From assembly GCA_041389725.1 (NCBI GenBank), contig JAWKRG010000002.1, positions 62,001-126,000 on the forward strand: a stretch of DNA of 64,000 nucleotides. The letters are read 5' to 3'. Position 1 is the stretch's first letter, and each line of letters starts with the position of its first letter. The translations under genes were made by a program, and so were the position numbers. This DNA comes from Polyangiaceae bacterium (GTDB lineage: Bacteria > Myxococcota_A > Polyangia > Polyangiales > Polyangiaceae). The notes below the pieces were generated by a model. It saw nothing but the letters and a program-made list of their open reading frames with translations. It had not been told where the DNA came from and searched no databases. Of this stretch, positions 15,974 through 23,326 are shown piece by piece.

Positions 15974-17163
15974 CAGGTGCGAAAATGAAGCCCCACGGCC
16001 GAACTGAAGGCAGCCCCAGGCATCTCGTAAGCCTCCGCATCTTCAGCGAAAAAGAAGCGGTGGCGAGCGAAGGGAACGCGGACGCCTGCTTCTACTTCGA
16101 GCGCGAGCCCCCCCAACAGCTCCCACCCCCCGCGCGCGGATACCACGCCGGCGTAGGAGGCAAGGGTTTCCTCCCGAGCCTCCCGCGTGCGCGATCCGCT
16201 GGCGGCAACCGTCCCGGCCTCCAGCCCGGCGCAGGGTCCGAGCCACGAGCCTGGCGCGCGAAGCTCGTAGCAACCTTCCGCACGCAACAACACCCAGCTC
16301 AGCGCAGCGCGACCTTGCTCCGTGTCCGCTACGGTGCGCGCAACGCCTGCTCCCAAGCGCAGCGACATGACGTCGCGAGACAGGCTGACGAAGGGACGTG
16401 GGAAGAATGCCGTGTCAGGACCAAGCCCGGTGTCCGCGGCAAGTTGAATTCCTCCACCCCAAATCCACGCCGAAGCTGACGGCTGTGGCCTCGGCTCGGG
16501 TTCGAAGTGGCGTTGCACCATCGGTCTGGGCGCGCTTTCACTCGCGGGCGGGGGTGGTATCGATCGCAACGTCATGGCGTTCTCCGCCAGCACCCCGACC
16601 ACCAGCGCCGCCGCGCGCTGCACTTCGTCGCAGTCGCGACCCGGCAGCTCGCGCAGGGTGTCCGTCCCGTCCGCGTGCAGCCGCACCTGCGCCAGGTAAC
16701 CGTCGTGGGTCGCGCTCAAGCGCACGACGACACGAAACGCCGCTGCGGCCGAGGACAGCGAGATTCGAGGATTGTACGCGACGATTCTTCGCATCAGATC
16801 GGCCCGACCGGTACACCCCTCGGACGCCACGTAGTCGAGCTGCAGTGCGATCTCACTGGGCGCGTCAGGAAAGCGCGCACTCGCACGCGCAGCTTGTGAC
16901 CGCACTGCCGGCGAGGGTTGCGGCCGCGTCGGCGCGCTCTGCGGCCGCGTCGGCGCGCTCTGCGGCTGCGTCGGCGCGCTCTGCGGCTGCGTCGGCGCGC
17001 TCTGCGGCCGCGTCGGCGCGCTCTGCGGCTGCGTAGCGGGCGCGACAGGTGCGGCAGATTGAGCCTTGGCAGCGGGTGCGGCCAGCACGCTCGCGAATAG
17101 AAGGCATCGTGCCCAACCCCCAACAGCACTGACCCACGCCGGTTGCATGCCCAGGGCGCGCAT
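15970..17163 (-). CDS. Secreted barrel-like protein, first gene of sigma-factor triad copy 2
   Basis: This protein of about 397 aa starts at ATG 17163; ATG 17148 is an alternative. The signal peptide is LLFASVLAAPAAKAQS. Residues 35-80 are a heptapeptide repeat (QSAPTRP or QSAPTQP) encoded by 21-bp repeats. A domain with the same Cys spacing as the copy 1 protein follows (SEGCTGRADLMRRI and LPGRDCDEVQRAAALVVGV). The C-terminal half is strand-rich (WIWGGGIQLAADTG, CYELRAPGSWLGPCAGLEAG) and ends SSAVGLHFRTW, an aromatic end typical of outer-membrane barrels. It probably senses or sits at the envelope; ligand and mechanism are unknown. Confidence 0.75.
   Translation of the reverse strand: MRALGMQPAWVSAVGGWARCLLFASVLAAPAAKAQSAAPVAPATQPQSAPTRPQSAPTQPQSAPTQPQSAPTRPQSAPTRPQPSPAVRSQAARASARFPDAPSEIALQLDYVASEGCTGRADLMRRIVAYNPRISLSSAAAAFRVVVRLSATHDGYLAQVRLHADGTDTLRELPGRDCDEVQRAAALVVGVLAENAMTLRSIPPPPASESAPRPMVQRHFEPEPRPQPSASAWIWGGGIQLAADTGLGPDTAFFPRPFVSLSRDVMSLRLGAGVARTVADTEQGRAALSWVLLRAEGCYELRAPGSWLGPCAGLEAGTVAASGSRTREAREETLASYAGVVSARGGWELLGGLALEVEAGVRVPFARHRFFFAEDAEAYEMPGAAFSSAVGLHFRTW
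16921..17036. repeat. 21-bp tandem repeat coding for QSAPT(R/Q)P
   Basis: Five full copies of a 21-bp unit (starting CGGCCGCGTCGG or CGGCTGCGTCGG) run from 16921 to 17025, with a partial sixth. They vary at one base, which switches Arg and Gln in the encoded heptapeptide. It is in frame inside the secreted protein gene and may vary in copy number between strains. Confidence 0.9.
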
Positions 17164-17559
17164 TGGGTCACATCGATCGCCCGCAGTGCAAGAAGAAGCT
17201 ACGGGCGCACGAGTTTGCACTGCTGCAATGGGAGCGATCGTTCCCTTTGGCATGCTACGAGCGCGGATAACGCGATGGCGAAAGCCACGTTCAGCACTGC
17301 GGGATCAGACGAGTACACTGCCGCCGACGCGGTGGAGCCCCGAGAGCGAGCGCCCGCGACCGCTCGGGTGCGCTCCCGCGGCGCGCTTCCCGATACTCGA
17401 CGAGCCGGGGTTCCGGAGCGTCCCCCTGCCGAACGCGCCTTGCGATTTCGAAGCGTCACGCACGATTCCGTGCGGGCTCGCTTCGCAGCGTGGGAGGCGA
17501 CTGCCGCGCCGCCGAGGGTCGAGACCCAACAACCTGCAACCGACAGCCCGTCTGCACCC

Positions 17560-17645
17560 GGGTCGTTCAACCAGGGTCGTTCAACCCAGGGTCGTTTCAA
17601 CCCGGGTCGTTTCAACCAGGGTCGTTCAACCAGGGTCGTTCAACC
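17560..17645 (-). repeat. Array A of the dispersed 15-bp repeat family
   Basis: Six units of GGGTCGTT(T)CAACC plus one or two bases stand head to tail. On the minus strand this reads ACGACCCNGGTTGAA, the unit of the arrays at 46601, 50651 and 58871. Unit lengths are 14 or 15, so this is the most diverged array. In RNA read from the minus strand, GGUUG and CGACC arms can pair around AAA or AA. Confidence 0.85.
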
Positions 17646-17724
17646 GGAGCGCGGGCGCTGGCCACCTGGCAATACATAGTGATTACGAAGGGTTGAAGGG
17701 GCGACATCCCCGGCGCTCCTTGTT

Positions 17725-17743
17725 GATAATGATAACCAAATTC
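17725..17743 (+). promoter_or_regulatory. Fur-box-like AT-rich site upstream of 17758
   Basis: GATAATGATAACCAAATTC matches the 19-bp Fur consensus GATAATGATAATCATTATC at about 15 positions, and it lies 14 bp before the ATG at 17758. It sits in a 40-bp AT-rich stretch that contrasts with the GC-rich surroundings. It could equally be a -10-like region, so Fur binding is a prediction. Confidence 0.45.
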
Positions 17744-17757
17744 ATTAAACTCATCGA

Positions 17758-18408
17758 ATGACGACGAGTCGAGCGGCAGGACTGGGACTTCTGGCGCTGC
17801 TGTCGGGACGCCCCGCATGGTCCCAGGAACCGGTCGCGCAGCCACCGCTCACCTTGCCGCAGCGTCCCGAAGCACCGACCAGCGAGGGCGACCCCGTTCA
17901 AATCCGACCTGTCACCGACGGCGACGCTCAACTCCACTTGCTCGCACGCCCCGAAGACGCGCCTACTCGCTGCGCCTCAGCACAGTCGCCAAAACGAGCG
18001 TCGTCGCATGCCGATGAACGTGAAGGCGAACCTTCGGGCGTCTCGCTGGAGTTTCCCGGAGGAGTCCTGGCTCTCTCCGCCGCCGAGGAACTGTCCTTGG
18101 AACTTGGAGAAGACTTGGCTCAGCAGGAGTGGCTCATTGCTCCAGCGCTTGGCGCTAGTTTCTCTTTGGGAGGTGCTTGGGCGGGAGCGACTCGAGTTGG
18201 CCTGGAAGTCAGGAACTATGGCGCAGTAGTCGAAGGCGAGCTGCGCCGCTCACTCTTGTTTGGTGGACCGACGCTCAGTTGGGAAGCCGACAGCTTGGGT
18301 GCTGAAGTGTACTGGGCGCCCCAGTTGCAGGACCTACTACAGGGTGGAACGGATACTGGCTCCTTCCACGCGGCGGAGCTACGCATCGCCCTGAGTTTGG
18401 CGCTCTGA
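17758..18408 (+). CDS. Secreted protein of unknown function behind Fur-box-like site
   Basis: This is a 216-aa protein. The N-terminus (RAAGLGLLALLSGRPAWSQE) fits a signal peptide with cleavage near residue 23. The middle, residues 25-100, is Pro/Glu/Asp rich with no motif. The C-terminal 110 residues (VSLEFPGGVLALSAAEELSLELG, LIAPALGASFSLGG, GATRVGLEVRNYG, LFGGPTLSWEADSLGAEVYW, AELRIALSLAL) look like antiparallel strands ending in an aliphatic residue, as in a small barrel or periplasmic beta domain. I do not recognise the family. If the upstream site is a true Fur box, it would be iron-regulated. It converges on the LarA-like gene with a 4-bp gap. Confidence 0.65.
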   Translation: MTTSRAAGLGLLALLSGRPAWSQEPVAQPPLTLPQRPEAPTSEGDPVQIRPVTDGDAQLHLLARPEDAPTRCASAQSPKRASSHADEREGEPSGVSLEFPGGVLALSAAEELSLELGEDLAQQEWLIAPALGASFSLGGAWAGATRVGLEVRNYGAVVEGELRRSLLFGGPTLSWEADSLGAEVYWAPQLQDLLQGGTDTGSFHAAELRIALSLAL

Positions 18409-18412
18409 GCCC

Positions 18413-19990
18413 TCAGCGCACGTCGGCCATCACGATGGGCGGAACGTGCAGACAGCTCACCGACAGCGACTTGGCTTCGCCGTTCTTCGCGCGGTAGAGC
18501 GCCTCGTCCATCGTCGGCGCGGTTTCCCAGCCCAGCAGCTTGGGGATGTACTCGTTGTCGGCACCGACGACGATCACGCGGCCCGCGTGCTGCCGTCCAT
18601 TCTCGCCCCAGTACCACATGTAGAACGGGTGCGCGGGATGGTAAGCGTGCCCGGTGCGGAACATCTGGATGAAGGCGGGGTCCGTGGCCATCTTTCGCTC
18701 GTAGCGCTTGTGCAACTCGACGGCGTCACGCGTTTCGGGCAGCAAGCGATGCACGAACTCGATGTAGGGCGCGTGCTGCTCGTGGTCGAACTTGTCACTG
18801 CAGGGATGCAGCAAGATGATCGTGCCGCCCTTCTTCACCAGCGGCACGCCTCGGTTCATGTTGAACAAGTAGCCCTGGGCCAGCACGCTGACCAACAGAG
18901 GGTTCAGGTAGGCGTGCACGTTGTAGGGACTGATGTAGGGGATCGGAAACACCACGACATCCGACTGCCCTGTGACGGGCACCGAGTACTGCTCGAAACA
19001 GCGTTCCAACGCCTTCGCGTGGACGGCTTCGGTTTCGCCGGCCCAAACCCCGGTCATGCCGTAGGGCGCCGGGAACTTCTCGAAGATGGCCTGTCGCGCC
19101 GCCTGGGGCAGGCGCGCGGTGCTGGCGACGAGACCCGCAAGCAGCGCGCGCTCGCGTCCGTCGAGGTCGTCCTCGTTCTTTGCGAGAAAGCCCAAGGTCG
19201 GGTCGAACATGCGGTTGTTGATGGTCGTCTCCACCGTGAAGACGTTCAATGCCGCGTTGGCGACGCGTCCCATGCGCGTGAGCCGAGTGGAGAGTTCGCT
19301 GGCCTCGGGGTCCATGTAGCTCTTGCAGGCGCGAATGGTCTCGGGGTTGTGGTGGTGGGAGAGGCTGCGGTAGCTGGCGAGCCCGCACATCAAGCTCTTG
19401 TGCCCACCATTCATCGGCACGAAGTCGATGTTGACGTAGATGATGAGGTCGCTCTCGGCCGCTCGCCGATTCATCTCCACGACTTCACCGAGTTCCGTCG
19501 TCCCCACGACCGTCAGGTTGTCTCGATCTTCGGCGTCGTGGTTGTAGAGGCGGTCCGGCCAGTACTCGTCGAACACACGGTCGCCCACCATGTGCCGCAC
19601 TTCCTTGGCTTTCATCCGCCGGTGGATGCCTGTGGCGATGATGATCTCCACGTCGTCTACGGCGTGGTCTGCCAGTACGGCCAGCACAGCCTCGATCACC
19701 CGCTGGCGCACGTCCGGTCTGCGCATGGGCGGCAGGGGCAAGCTGATGTCATCGACGGCGAGCGTGACTTTCATGCCCGGGCGGAGCTTGGCGTACAGGG
19801 GTTCGCTGCCCAGGGGATGGTTCAAGGCGTAGCGAATCGCTGCGTCGGCATCCTTCAGCGGCTCGATCGGTGGCTTCGGGTAGATCACGCGGCTACCGAC
19901 GGGAAGATCCACCTCCACCAGTTGGTCGCCAGAAAAGAGAACTCGCGGGCGGCTGTCCCGCTCCAGGGTCACTACACAAGGGTGTGTCAT
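18413..19990 (-). CDS. LarA/DUF2088-like lactate racemase-domain protein
   Basis: This 525-aa protein starts at ATG 19990. Its N-terminal DUF2088-like domain has VDDISLPLPP (residues about 77-86; LarA has DxTRPxP), ATGIHRRMKA, and MNGGHKSLMCGLASY, where the Lys matches the cofactor-bearing Lys of LarA's GGRK motif. The Arg of TRP and the His that precedes GGRK in LarA are not found at equivalent places. Lactate racemase activity is therefore doubtful. No larB, larC or larE genes are nearby. The C-terminal region (IPYISPYNVHAYLNP, GGTIILLHPCSD) is typical of the larger members. It lies 7 bp after a HAD phosphatase gene and is likely its operon partner. Confidence 0.78.
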   Translation of the reverse strand: MTHPCVVTLERDSRPRVLFSGDQLVEVDLPVGSRVIYPKPPIEPLKDADAAIRYALNHPLGSEPLYAKLRPGMKVTLAVDDISLPLPPMRRPDVRQRVIEAVLAVLADHAVDDVEIIIATGIHRRMKAKEVRHMVGDRVFDEYWPDRLYNHDAEDRDNLTVVGTTELGEVVEMNRRAAESDLIIYVNIDFVPMNGGHKSLMCGLASYRSLSHHHNPETIRACKSYMDPEASELSTRLTRMGRVANAALNVFTVETTINNRMFDPTLGFLAKNEDDLDGRERALLAGLVASTARLPQAARQAIFEKFPAPYGMTGVWAGETEAVHAKALERCFEQYSVPVTGQSDVVVFPIPYISPYNVHAYLNPLLVSVLAQGYLFNMNRGVPLVKKGGTIILLHPCSDKFDHEQHAPYIEFVHRLLPETRDAVELHKRYERKMATDPAFIQMFRTGHAYHPAHPFYMWYWGENGRQHAGRVIVVGADNEYIPKLLGWETAPTMDEALYRAKNGEAKSLSVSCLHVPPIVMADVR

Positions 19991-19997
19991 GGGTCTT

Positions 19998-20666
19998 TCA
20001 GGCGCTGGCCGACAGATTGAAACTGGGCCAGCTGTAGGCCTTGGCGAGGAGCGCAAGGCGAGGATCGGGATTCACCGCAGCCGGGTGACCCACCACGCTG
20101 AGCATCGGCAGGTCCGAGTAGCTGTCGCTGAAGGCGTAACACTCCTCCAAGTCGAAGCCGCGGGCCCTCGCGTGCTCGCGAATCAGGCGGGCCTTTTCCG
20201 GTCCCGCCACCACAGGCTTGAGCAGCTTACCGGTCGCGTAGCCGTCTTTCATCTCCAGGCGATTGGCGATGAGTTCGTGGGCGCCCAGGTGACTCACCAA
20301 GCGCTCCAGAATGAAGTCCAGGGCGCCGGAGATGAGCACTACCGTGTGCCCACGCTCGACGTTTTGCCGCACCAGAGCCCGCGCATGCTCGAAGATCGCA
20401 GGGCGAATGACCTCTTCGAAGACTTCGTCCGCGAGGAGGACGAGACGGTCCTCGCTCATGCCTTGGTAGGACGCGTAGAGCAGCTCGTTGAAGGTGCGAC
20501 GATCCGCCAGCTCCGCCAGGCCCATGGCCGGCGCCCGCATGAGTGCCCGCCCCAAGCGCATGGCGGTCTGCACCGGAGTGCCTTGGTTGACCAGGTAGAA
20601 CAGCGTCGGGTGCACCAGATTGGTGGAAATCAGGGTGCCATCGACATCGAAATAGCTCGCCGTCAC
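19998..20666 (-). CDS. HAD-IB family phosphatase
   Basis: This is a haloacid dehalogenase superfamily hydrolase of about 222 aa. Motif I is YFDVDGTLIS (catalytic Asp at residue 7), motif II is VLISGALDFI, and motif III/IV is AFSDSYSDLPML with the Lys in GPEKARLI. Together these fit the phosphoserine phosphatase-like HAD-IB group, which dephosphorylates small phosphate esters or phospholipid head groups. I chose GTG 20666 because the family motif follows at once; TTG 20702 would add 12 residues. The long helical cap (residues 20-90) is typical. The gene is followed after 7 bp by the LarA-like gene, so the two may act on the same hydroxy-acid or phosphate pathway (inference). Confidence 0.85.
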   Translation of the reverse strand: MTASYFDVDGTLISTNLVHPTLFYLVNQGTPVQTAMRLGRALMRAPAMGLAELADRRTFNELLYASYQGMSEDRLVLLADEVFEEVIRPAIFEHARALVRQNVERGHTVVLISGALDFILERLVSHLGAHELIANRLEMKDGYATGKLLKPVVAGPEKARLIREHARARGFDLEECYAFSDSYSDLPMLSVVGHPAAVNPDPRLALLAKAYSWPSFNLSASA

Positions 20667-20785
20667 GGGCGGATTCGATCCCCGGCCCGCTGGCCGCGTC
20701 AAGCGCTGCGGTCAGCTGCAGCGCGTCATCGCGAACGACGAAGGCTTTTGTGCCTTTCGAAGACGCCCTAGAATCCGCTCGCCGC

Positions 20786-21361
20786 ATGACCCCTTCGGCT
20801 CGCGACCTTCTGCACGCCAGCAAGCGGGAGCTCATGGAGCTTCTGCGAAGCGGGCACGACATCGACCCCGCCGCGCTCCACGACACGGAGTACAAGGGCA
20901 CGAGCCTCGGTTTGCCACGCTGGGTCGAGCGGCTGACGTGGAAGAAGTTCAAGAAAACCTTTCACCACGACCCTTCACGCAACGTGCTGCGCGGTTGGAA
21001 CGTGCGACTCGAGCAGAACGCTCTCGATGAACCGTGCGTGCCTCGCTTGAAGCACGGCACACCAGTGACCTTCGGTCACTACCAGGTCGTTTCCCCAGCG
21101 CAGTTCCGTATTCCCGAAGGCTGCGATCACGGGCTGCTGATCCACTACGGTTTGGGAGGCAACGGAAGGCTGGATCCGATGACGCGGGTGCGCGACCCGC
21201 TCGTTGCATTGGAGGCCGGTGATACGCGACTGCTGCTGGGTTGGTCGTACGTGGACATCGGTTGGTGCCTCGGTACGCCGAGCTTCTTCACGCTGGAGTA
21301 CGACGGCCCCCTGGCGCGAGTGGTGGAGGCTCCGCTATCCATGGCCACGGTCCAATGCTAG
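20786..21361 (+). CDS. Conserved hypothetical protein upstream of RNase D
   Basis: This 191-aa soluble protein starts at ATG 20786. Recognisable stretches are ELMELLRSGHDIDPAAL, EYKGTSLGLPRWVERL, WKKFKKTFH, LRGWNVRLEQN and HYGLGGNGRLDPMTRVRDP. I do not know the family. The pattern of a G..L.GTSL segment, a W..K.F segment and a final RDPLVALEAGDTRLLLG block is weakly reminiscent of the protein at 49289-49879. Its stop is one base before the RNase D start, so the two genes are probably translationally coupled. No signal peptide, TM or catalytic signature is seen. Confidence 0.75.
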   Translation: MTPSARDLLHASKRELMELLRSGHDIDPAALHDTEYKGTSLGLPRWVERLTWKKFKKTFHHDPSRNVLRGWNVRLEQNALDEPCVPRLKHGTPVTFGHYQVVSPAQFRIPEGCDHGLLIHYGLGGNGRLDPMTRVRDPLVALEAGDTRLLLGWSYVDIGWCLGTPSFFTLEYDGPLARVVEAPLSMATVQC

Positions 21362-21362
21362 C

Positions 21363-22517
21363 GTGCGATCCGTGCATCTAGTCGATCGTTCCACCGACCT
21401 ACCGCCGCTGGTCGACGCCCTGCGTGGCAAGCAGCGATTCTTTCTGGACACCGAGTTCGAGTCCACTCGCGCTGGCACGACCCTGAGCTTGGTCCAGATC
21501 CACGACGGCAGCGACGTGCATGTCGTTGACGCCCTCCGACTGGGGAAGCTCTCCGTCCTGGGGGAAGCGTTGGGCCAGCCGAACTGCGAGTGGATCCTCC
21601 ATGCTGGGCAGCAGGACGTGCCACTGCTCACCGCGCAGCTGGGCCTGTCGCGGCTGCCGCGGGTGCTCGACACGCAGATCGCGTGGGCCTGTTGCAGTCC
21701 AGAGGCGTCGGTGTCTTTGGCCTACCTGGAGATGGTGCTGCTCGGTAAGCGCCGCGCCAAGGGCCACCAGGCCGATGACTGGAAGCGGCGCCCGCTCCCC
21801 GCGTCTCAGCTCGCCTACGCCGCCGAAGATGTCGCGAATCTCCCTGCCCTGCTAGATGCGATCCTGCCTCGCCTGCAGCGGCTGGATCGCGTGGAGATAG
21901 CCTTCGAGGCCAGCCAAGAGTTGCTGGAGCCGGAGATAGAAGCGCCTCGGCGGCTACGCCTCAGCGACTTCCGCAACGCGTGGCAGCTGGATGCGGGACA
22001 GCAAGCGGCGCTGCACTTTCTCCTCGATTGGCATGCGTCCCTCTCCGACGCGCGCGCACAGCGAGCACCGGACGCCAAGACGCTGATGAGCATTGCGGCG
22101 CGTCTACCGAAGAACGCCAGGGAGCTTTCCCGGATAAAGGGCGTGCCTCAGCGCTTGGCGGACGCCGAGGGCGCCGCGTTGTGCGCCGGGTTGGCGCGGG
22201 CCGCCGCAGGCGCGGATCAAGAAGGCTTCGAACCGATCTTCCCGCCGCCTTATGCCACCTTCGGCGACATCCGCCGGGAGGGATGGCTGGCTCATGCTCG
22301 CGCCGAGCTCGCGGCAAGCTTGGAGATCGCGCCGGAACTGCTGATGCCATCGCGAGTGGTGAAGTCCCTGCGTGCCGCCTGGGAGGACACGGGGTCCCTG
22401 CAGGCTGCGCTGGACGAACTGCGAGGTTTTCGCCGCAAGCTCTTGGCGCCCGCCCTGCGCGAGTTCGCACAAAGCAACCCAGTCCCAGAAAACGCCGCTG
22501 TCGCCGCTTCGGCGTGA
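21363..22517 (+). CDS. rnd: Ribonuclease D (DEDDy 3'-5' exoribonuclease)
   Basis: This protein is about 384 aa from GTG 21363, one base after the preceding stop; GTG 21372 is possible. The exonuclease domain carries the DEDDy residues: FLDTEFES (Asp and Glu), ILHAGQQDVPLL (Asp), and YAAEDV (Tyr and Asp). An HRDC-like helical domain follows (DWHASLSDARAQRAP, DAKTLMSIAARLPKNARELSRIKGV). RNase D trims 3' ends of tRNA precursors and other stable RNAs. The C-terminal 100 residues after HRDC are a less conserved second helical domain. Length matches the family. It is probably co-expressed with the gene at 20786. Confidence 0.92.
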   Translation: MRSVHLVDRSTDLPPLVDALRGKQRFFLDTEFESTRAGTTLSLVQIHDGSDVHVVDALRLGKLSVLGEALGQPNCEWILHAGQQDVPLLTAQLGLSRLPRVLDTQIAWACCSPEASVSLAYLEMVLLGKRRAKGHQADDWKRRPLPASQLAYAAEDVANLPALLDAILPRLQRLDRVEIAFEASQELLEPEIEAPRRLRLSDFRNAWQLDAGQQAALHFLLDWHASLSDARAQRAPDAKTLMSIAARLPKNARELSRIKGVPQRLADAEGAALCAGLARAAAGADQEGFEPIFPPPYATFGDIRREGWLAHARAELAASLEIAPELLMPSRVVKSLRAAWEDTGSLQAALDELRGFRRKLLAPALREFAQSNPVPENAAVAASA

Positions 22518-22601
22518 CGATCGTCACTCCCGCACGGGTAGCGGCGAGCGCCCGGATCGCCTGTTGCGCGCCGTCCATGGCGCGGTATATGACCGCTCAC
22601 C

Positions 22602-22991
22602 GTGCCGTCCTCCGAAGCCCTGACCCACGGCGTGCGCGTTCACGTGCAATCCAGCTACTCGCCCGAGCATTCCAGCCCCGGCGCGCAGCAGTGGTTCTTT
22701 CTGTACACCGTGCGCATCGGAAACGAAGGGGAGCAACCGGTGCGTTTGCTCCAACGCCACTGGATCATCACCGATGCGAGTGGCAACACCGAAGAGGTGC
22801 GCGGTCCCGGCGTCGTTGGGCAGCAACCGCTGCTGCGCCCGGGTGAAGCCTTCGAATACACGTCAGGATGTCCACTGCGCACCCCCTTCGGCAGCATGCG
22901 GGGCAGCTACCAGATGCTCGGCGACGGCGGCGACACTTTCGAGGCAGAGATTGCGGCGTTCGCACTGACCCAGCCGGGTAGCGAGCACTAG
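22602..22991 (+). CDS. apaG: ApaG (Co2+/Mg2+ efflux-associated) protein
   Basis: This 129-aa protein starts at GTG 22602. It matches ApaG over its whole length: GVRVHVQSSYSPEHSSPG, WFFLYTVRIGNEG, VRLLQRHWIITDASGN, EVRGPGVVGQQPLLRPGE, FEYTSGCPLRTPFGSMRGSYQM. ApaG is a single fibronectin-III-like domain linked in enterobacteria to Ap4A metabolism and Co2+ resistance; its biochemical role is unclear. Here it stands between RNase D and a Ser/Thr kinase rather than beside ksgA/apaH, and the 84-bp gap suggests its own promoter. Confidence 0.93.
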   Translation: MPSSEALTHGVRVHVQSSYSPEHSSPGAQQWFFLYTVRIGNEGEQPVRLLQRHWIITDASGNTEEVRGPGVVGQQPLLRPGEAFEYTSGCPLRTPFGSMRGSYQMLGDGGDTFEAEIAAFALTQPGSEH

Positions 22992-23326
22992 CGTTTCCGC
23001 CACAAGTGTCGGGAATGCGCCAGCATTTCAGCATTGAGCAAAACCTGCTCAATGCAGCGCTCCCAGATGCGACCCATCATCAGCCGCCGCGGGTAGTCAT
23101 CCAACACATCAGGGCGGCCCGCCTGGAAAGCTCGAGTCAGATGCGCCGGTCTTGCGAGAACCGGAGCGGAGCGTACTTGAGTACGTGAGCACCGGAAGCG
23201 CAGCAATACCAAGCAGATGGCCGAGATCTCCAGGCGTCGTTCCCAGATGCGACCCATCATCAGCCGCCGCGGGTAGCACGGGGACCGGCGATCGGGCATC
23301 CTGATCCCGTCAGCGAGAGGTAGGGG
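22992..23326. other. Intergenic region with 36-bp direct repeat; possible relic
   Basis: This 335-bp gap lies between apaG and the kinase gene. It is largely occupied by the 36-bp direct repeat and the segment between its copies. On the minus strand a frame runs through both copies (YPRRLMMGRIWER twice), but it extends into the kinase gene and has no convincing start, so I read it as a relic rather than a gene. The kinase ribosome site GAGAGGTAGGGG ends the region. Confidence 0.55.
23061..23276. repeat. 36-bp exact direct repeat flanking a 144-bp segment
   Basis: The same 36 bases (beginning TCCCAGATGCGACCC, ending CGCCGCGGGTAG) occur at 23061-23096 and 23241-23276. The period is 180 bp, a multiple of three. 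The 144-bp spacer contains an inverted repeat (CGTACT/AGTACG near 23170-23187). The form could be a tandem duplication or a small inserted element with long target duplication. Confidence 0.85.

Larger units (their letters stand above)
17164..17757. other. Divergent intergenic region with repeat array and AT-rich promoter
   Basis: This is about 594 bp between triad copy 2 (minus) and the gene at 17758 (plus). It holds a 20-nt element shared with 50778-50797 (17511-17530), a six-unit 14/15-bp repeat array (17560-17645), and an AT-rich 40-bp stretch just before 17758 with a Fur-box-like motif. Open frames across it are low-complexity and look non-coding. Confidence 0.6.

Noticed and set aside
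17200..17700. Small genes encoding FNQGRF or FNPGRF repeats
   Set aside because: The repeat peptide is produced by the 15-bp array in any frame. No start, ribosome site or conserved sequence supports coding.
18446..20020. 524-residue open frame on the plus strand
   Set aside because: It is antisense to the LarA-like gene, with His/Val/Gln-rich shadow composition and no motif.
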